From Vibrio toranzoniae (lineage in GTDB: Bacteria; Pseudomonadota; Gammaproteobacteria; Enterobacterales; Vibrionaceae), in assembly GCF_024347655.1 (NCBI RefSeq), contig NZ_AP025514.1:1488001-1552000 (forward strand): DNA of 64,000 nucleotides, given 5' to 3'. Position numbers and translations under genes: made by a program. Below the pieces are notes generated by a model. That model ran no database searches. It saw only the letters and a program-made list of their open reading frames with translations, and was not told the DNA's origin. Positions 63,993 through 64,000 of the stretch are shown one piece after another. The stretch's first letter is position 1; every line of letters starts with the position of its first letter.

Positions 63993-64000
63993 GTAAACCA

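Noticed and set aside
1..64000. CRISPR array, insertion sequences, prophage or integron repeats
   Set aside because: No regularly spaced repeats, transposase, integrase or phage genes were found in the window.

Overview
The window is about 64 kb of a gamma-proteobacterial chromosome with roughly mid-40s percent GC. Gene content and order point to a marine Vibrio: a potABCDD polyamine operon, a formate dehydrogenase / tungstate / molybdenum-cofactor block, norM beside ribE, a LigE-type DNA ligase, Vibrio-typical small families (DUF3802, DUF2960) and a syp-type exopolysaccharide locus. A Splendidus-clade species is my guess, not something the sequence proves. I see no rRNA, tRNA, insertion sequence, prophage or CRISPR array; it reads as ordinary chromosomal backbone with one accessory-looking polysaccharide block.

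Layout. 1-4.2 kb: end of potA, then potB, potC and two divergent potD paralogues separated by terminators. 4.2-7.4 kb: a diguanylate cyclase, a sirtuin deacylase, and an ammonium transporter with a sigma-54/NtrC-like upstream region. 7.7-18 kb: a minus-strand formate dehydrogenase operon (iron-sulfur protein, TorD-like chaperone, small Tat protein, FdhA, FdhB, FdhI, small membrane protein), a DUF3305-DUF3306 pair upstream of it, and divergent fdhD. 18-25 kb: the ABC-F protein YbiT, a two-gene unit made of a large membrane P-loop protein and an MscS channel, and a chemoreceptor gene broken by two stop codons. 25.5-34 kb: a Cache-domain histidine kinase and an NtrC-type response regulator, divergent from tupABC-mobA-mobB/moeA. 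34-45.4 kb: housekeeping and unrelated genes (nagK, a DTW protein, a fatty-acid hydroxylase family protein, a chemoreceptor, an NlpC/P60 lipoprotein, fructosamine kinase, ribE, norM, ligE). 45.5-61.8 kb: a syp-like locus (sypABCD, a stand-alone Hpt protein, sypG, H, L, M, N, O, P, Q, R). 61.8-64 kb: a LysR regulator and an RND periplasmic adaptor.

How the genes fit together. Two sigma-54 regulons can be read from the DNA. In the first, a 13-bp palindrome close to GGACAAAATGTCC recurs upstream of sigma-54 promoters in front of the formate dehydrogenase operon, fdhD and tupABC. The adjacent NtrC-type regulator and its Cache-domain kinase are the obvious candidates to bind and control it. This would tie formate dehydrogenase synthesis to tungstate uptake, cofactor assembly and FdhD sulfur transfer. 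In the second, motifs resembling the V. fischeri SypG enhancer lie about 50-85 bp upstream of sigma-54 promoters before sypA, sypL, sypM (degenerate) and sypP, while sypG itself is inside the locus. Compared with V. fischeri, this syp locus lacks sypE, sypI, sypJ and sypK, and the sypF position holds only a 131-residue Hpt domain.
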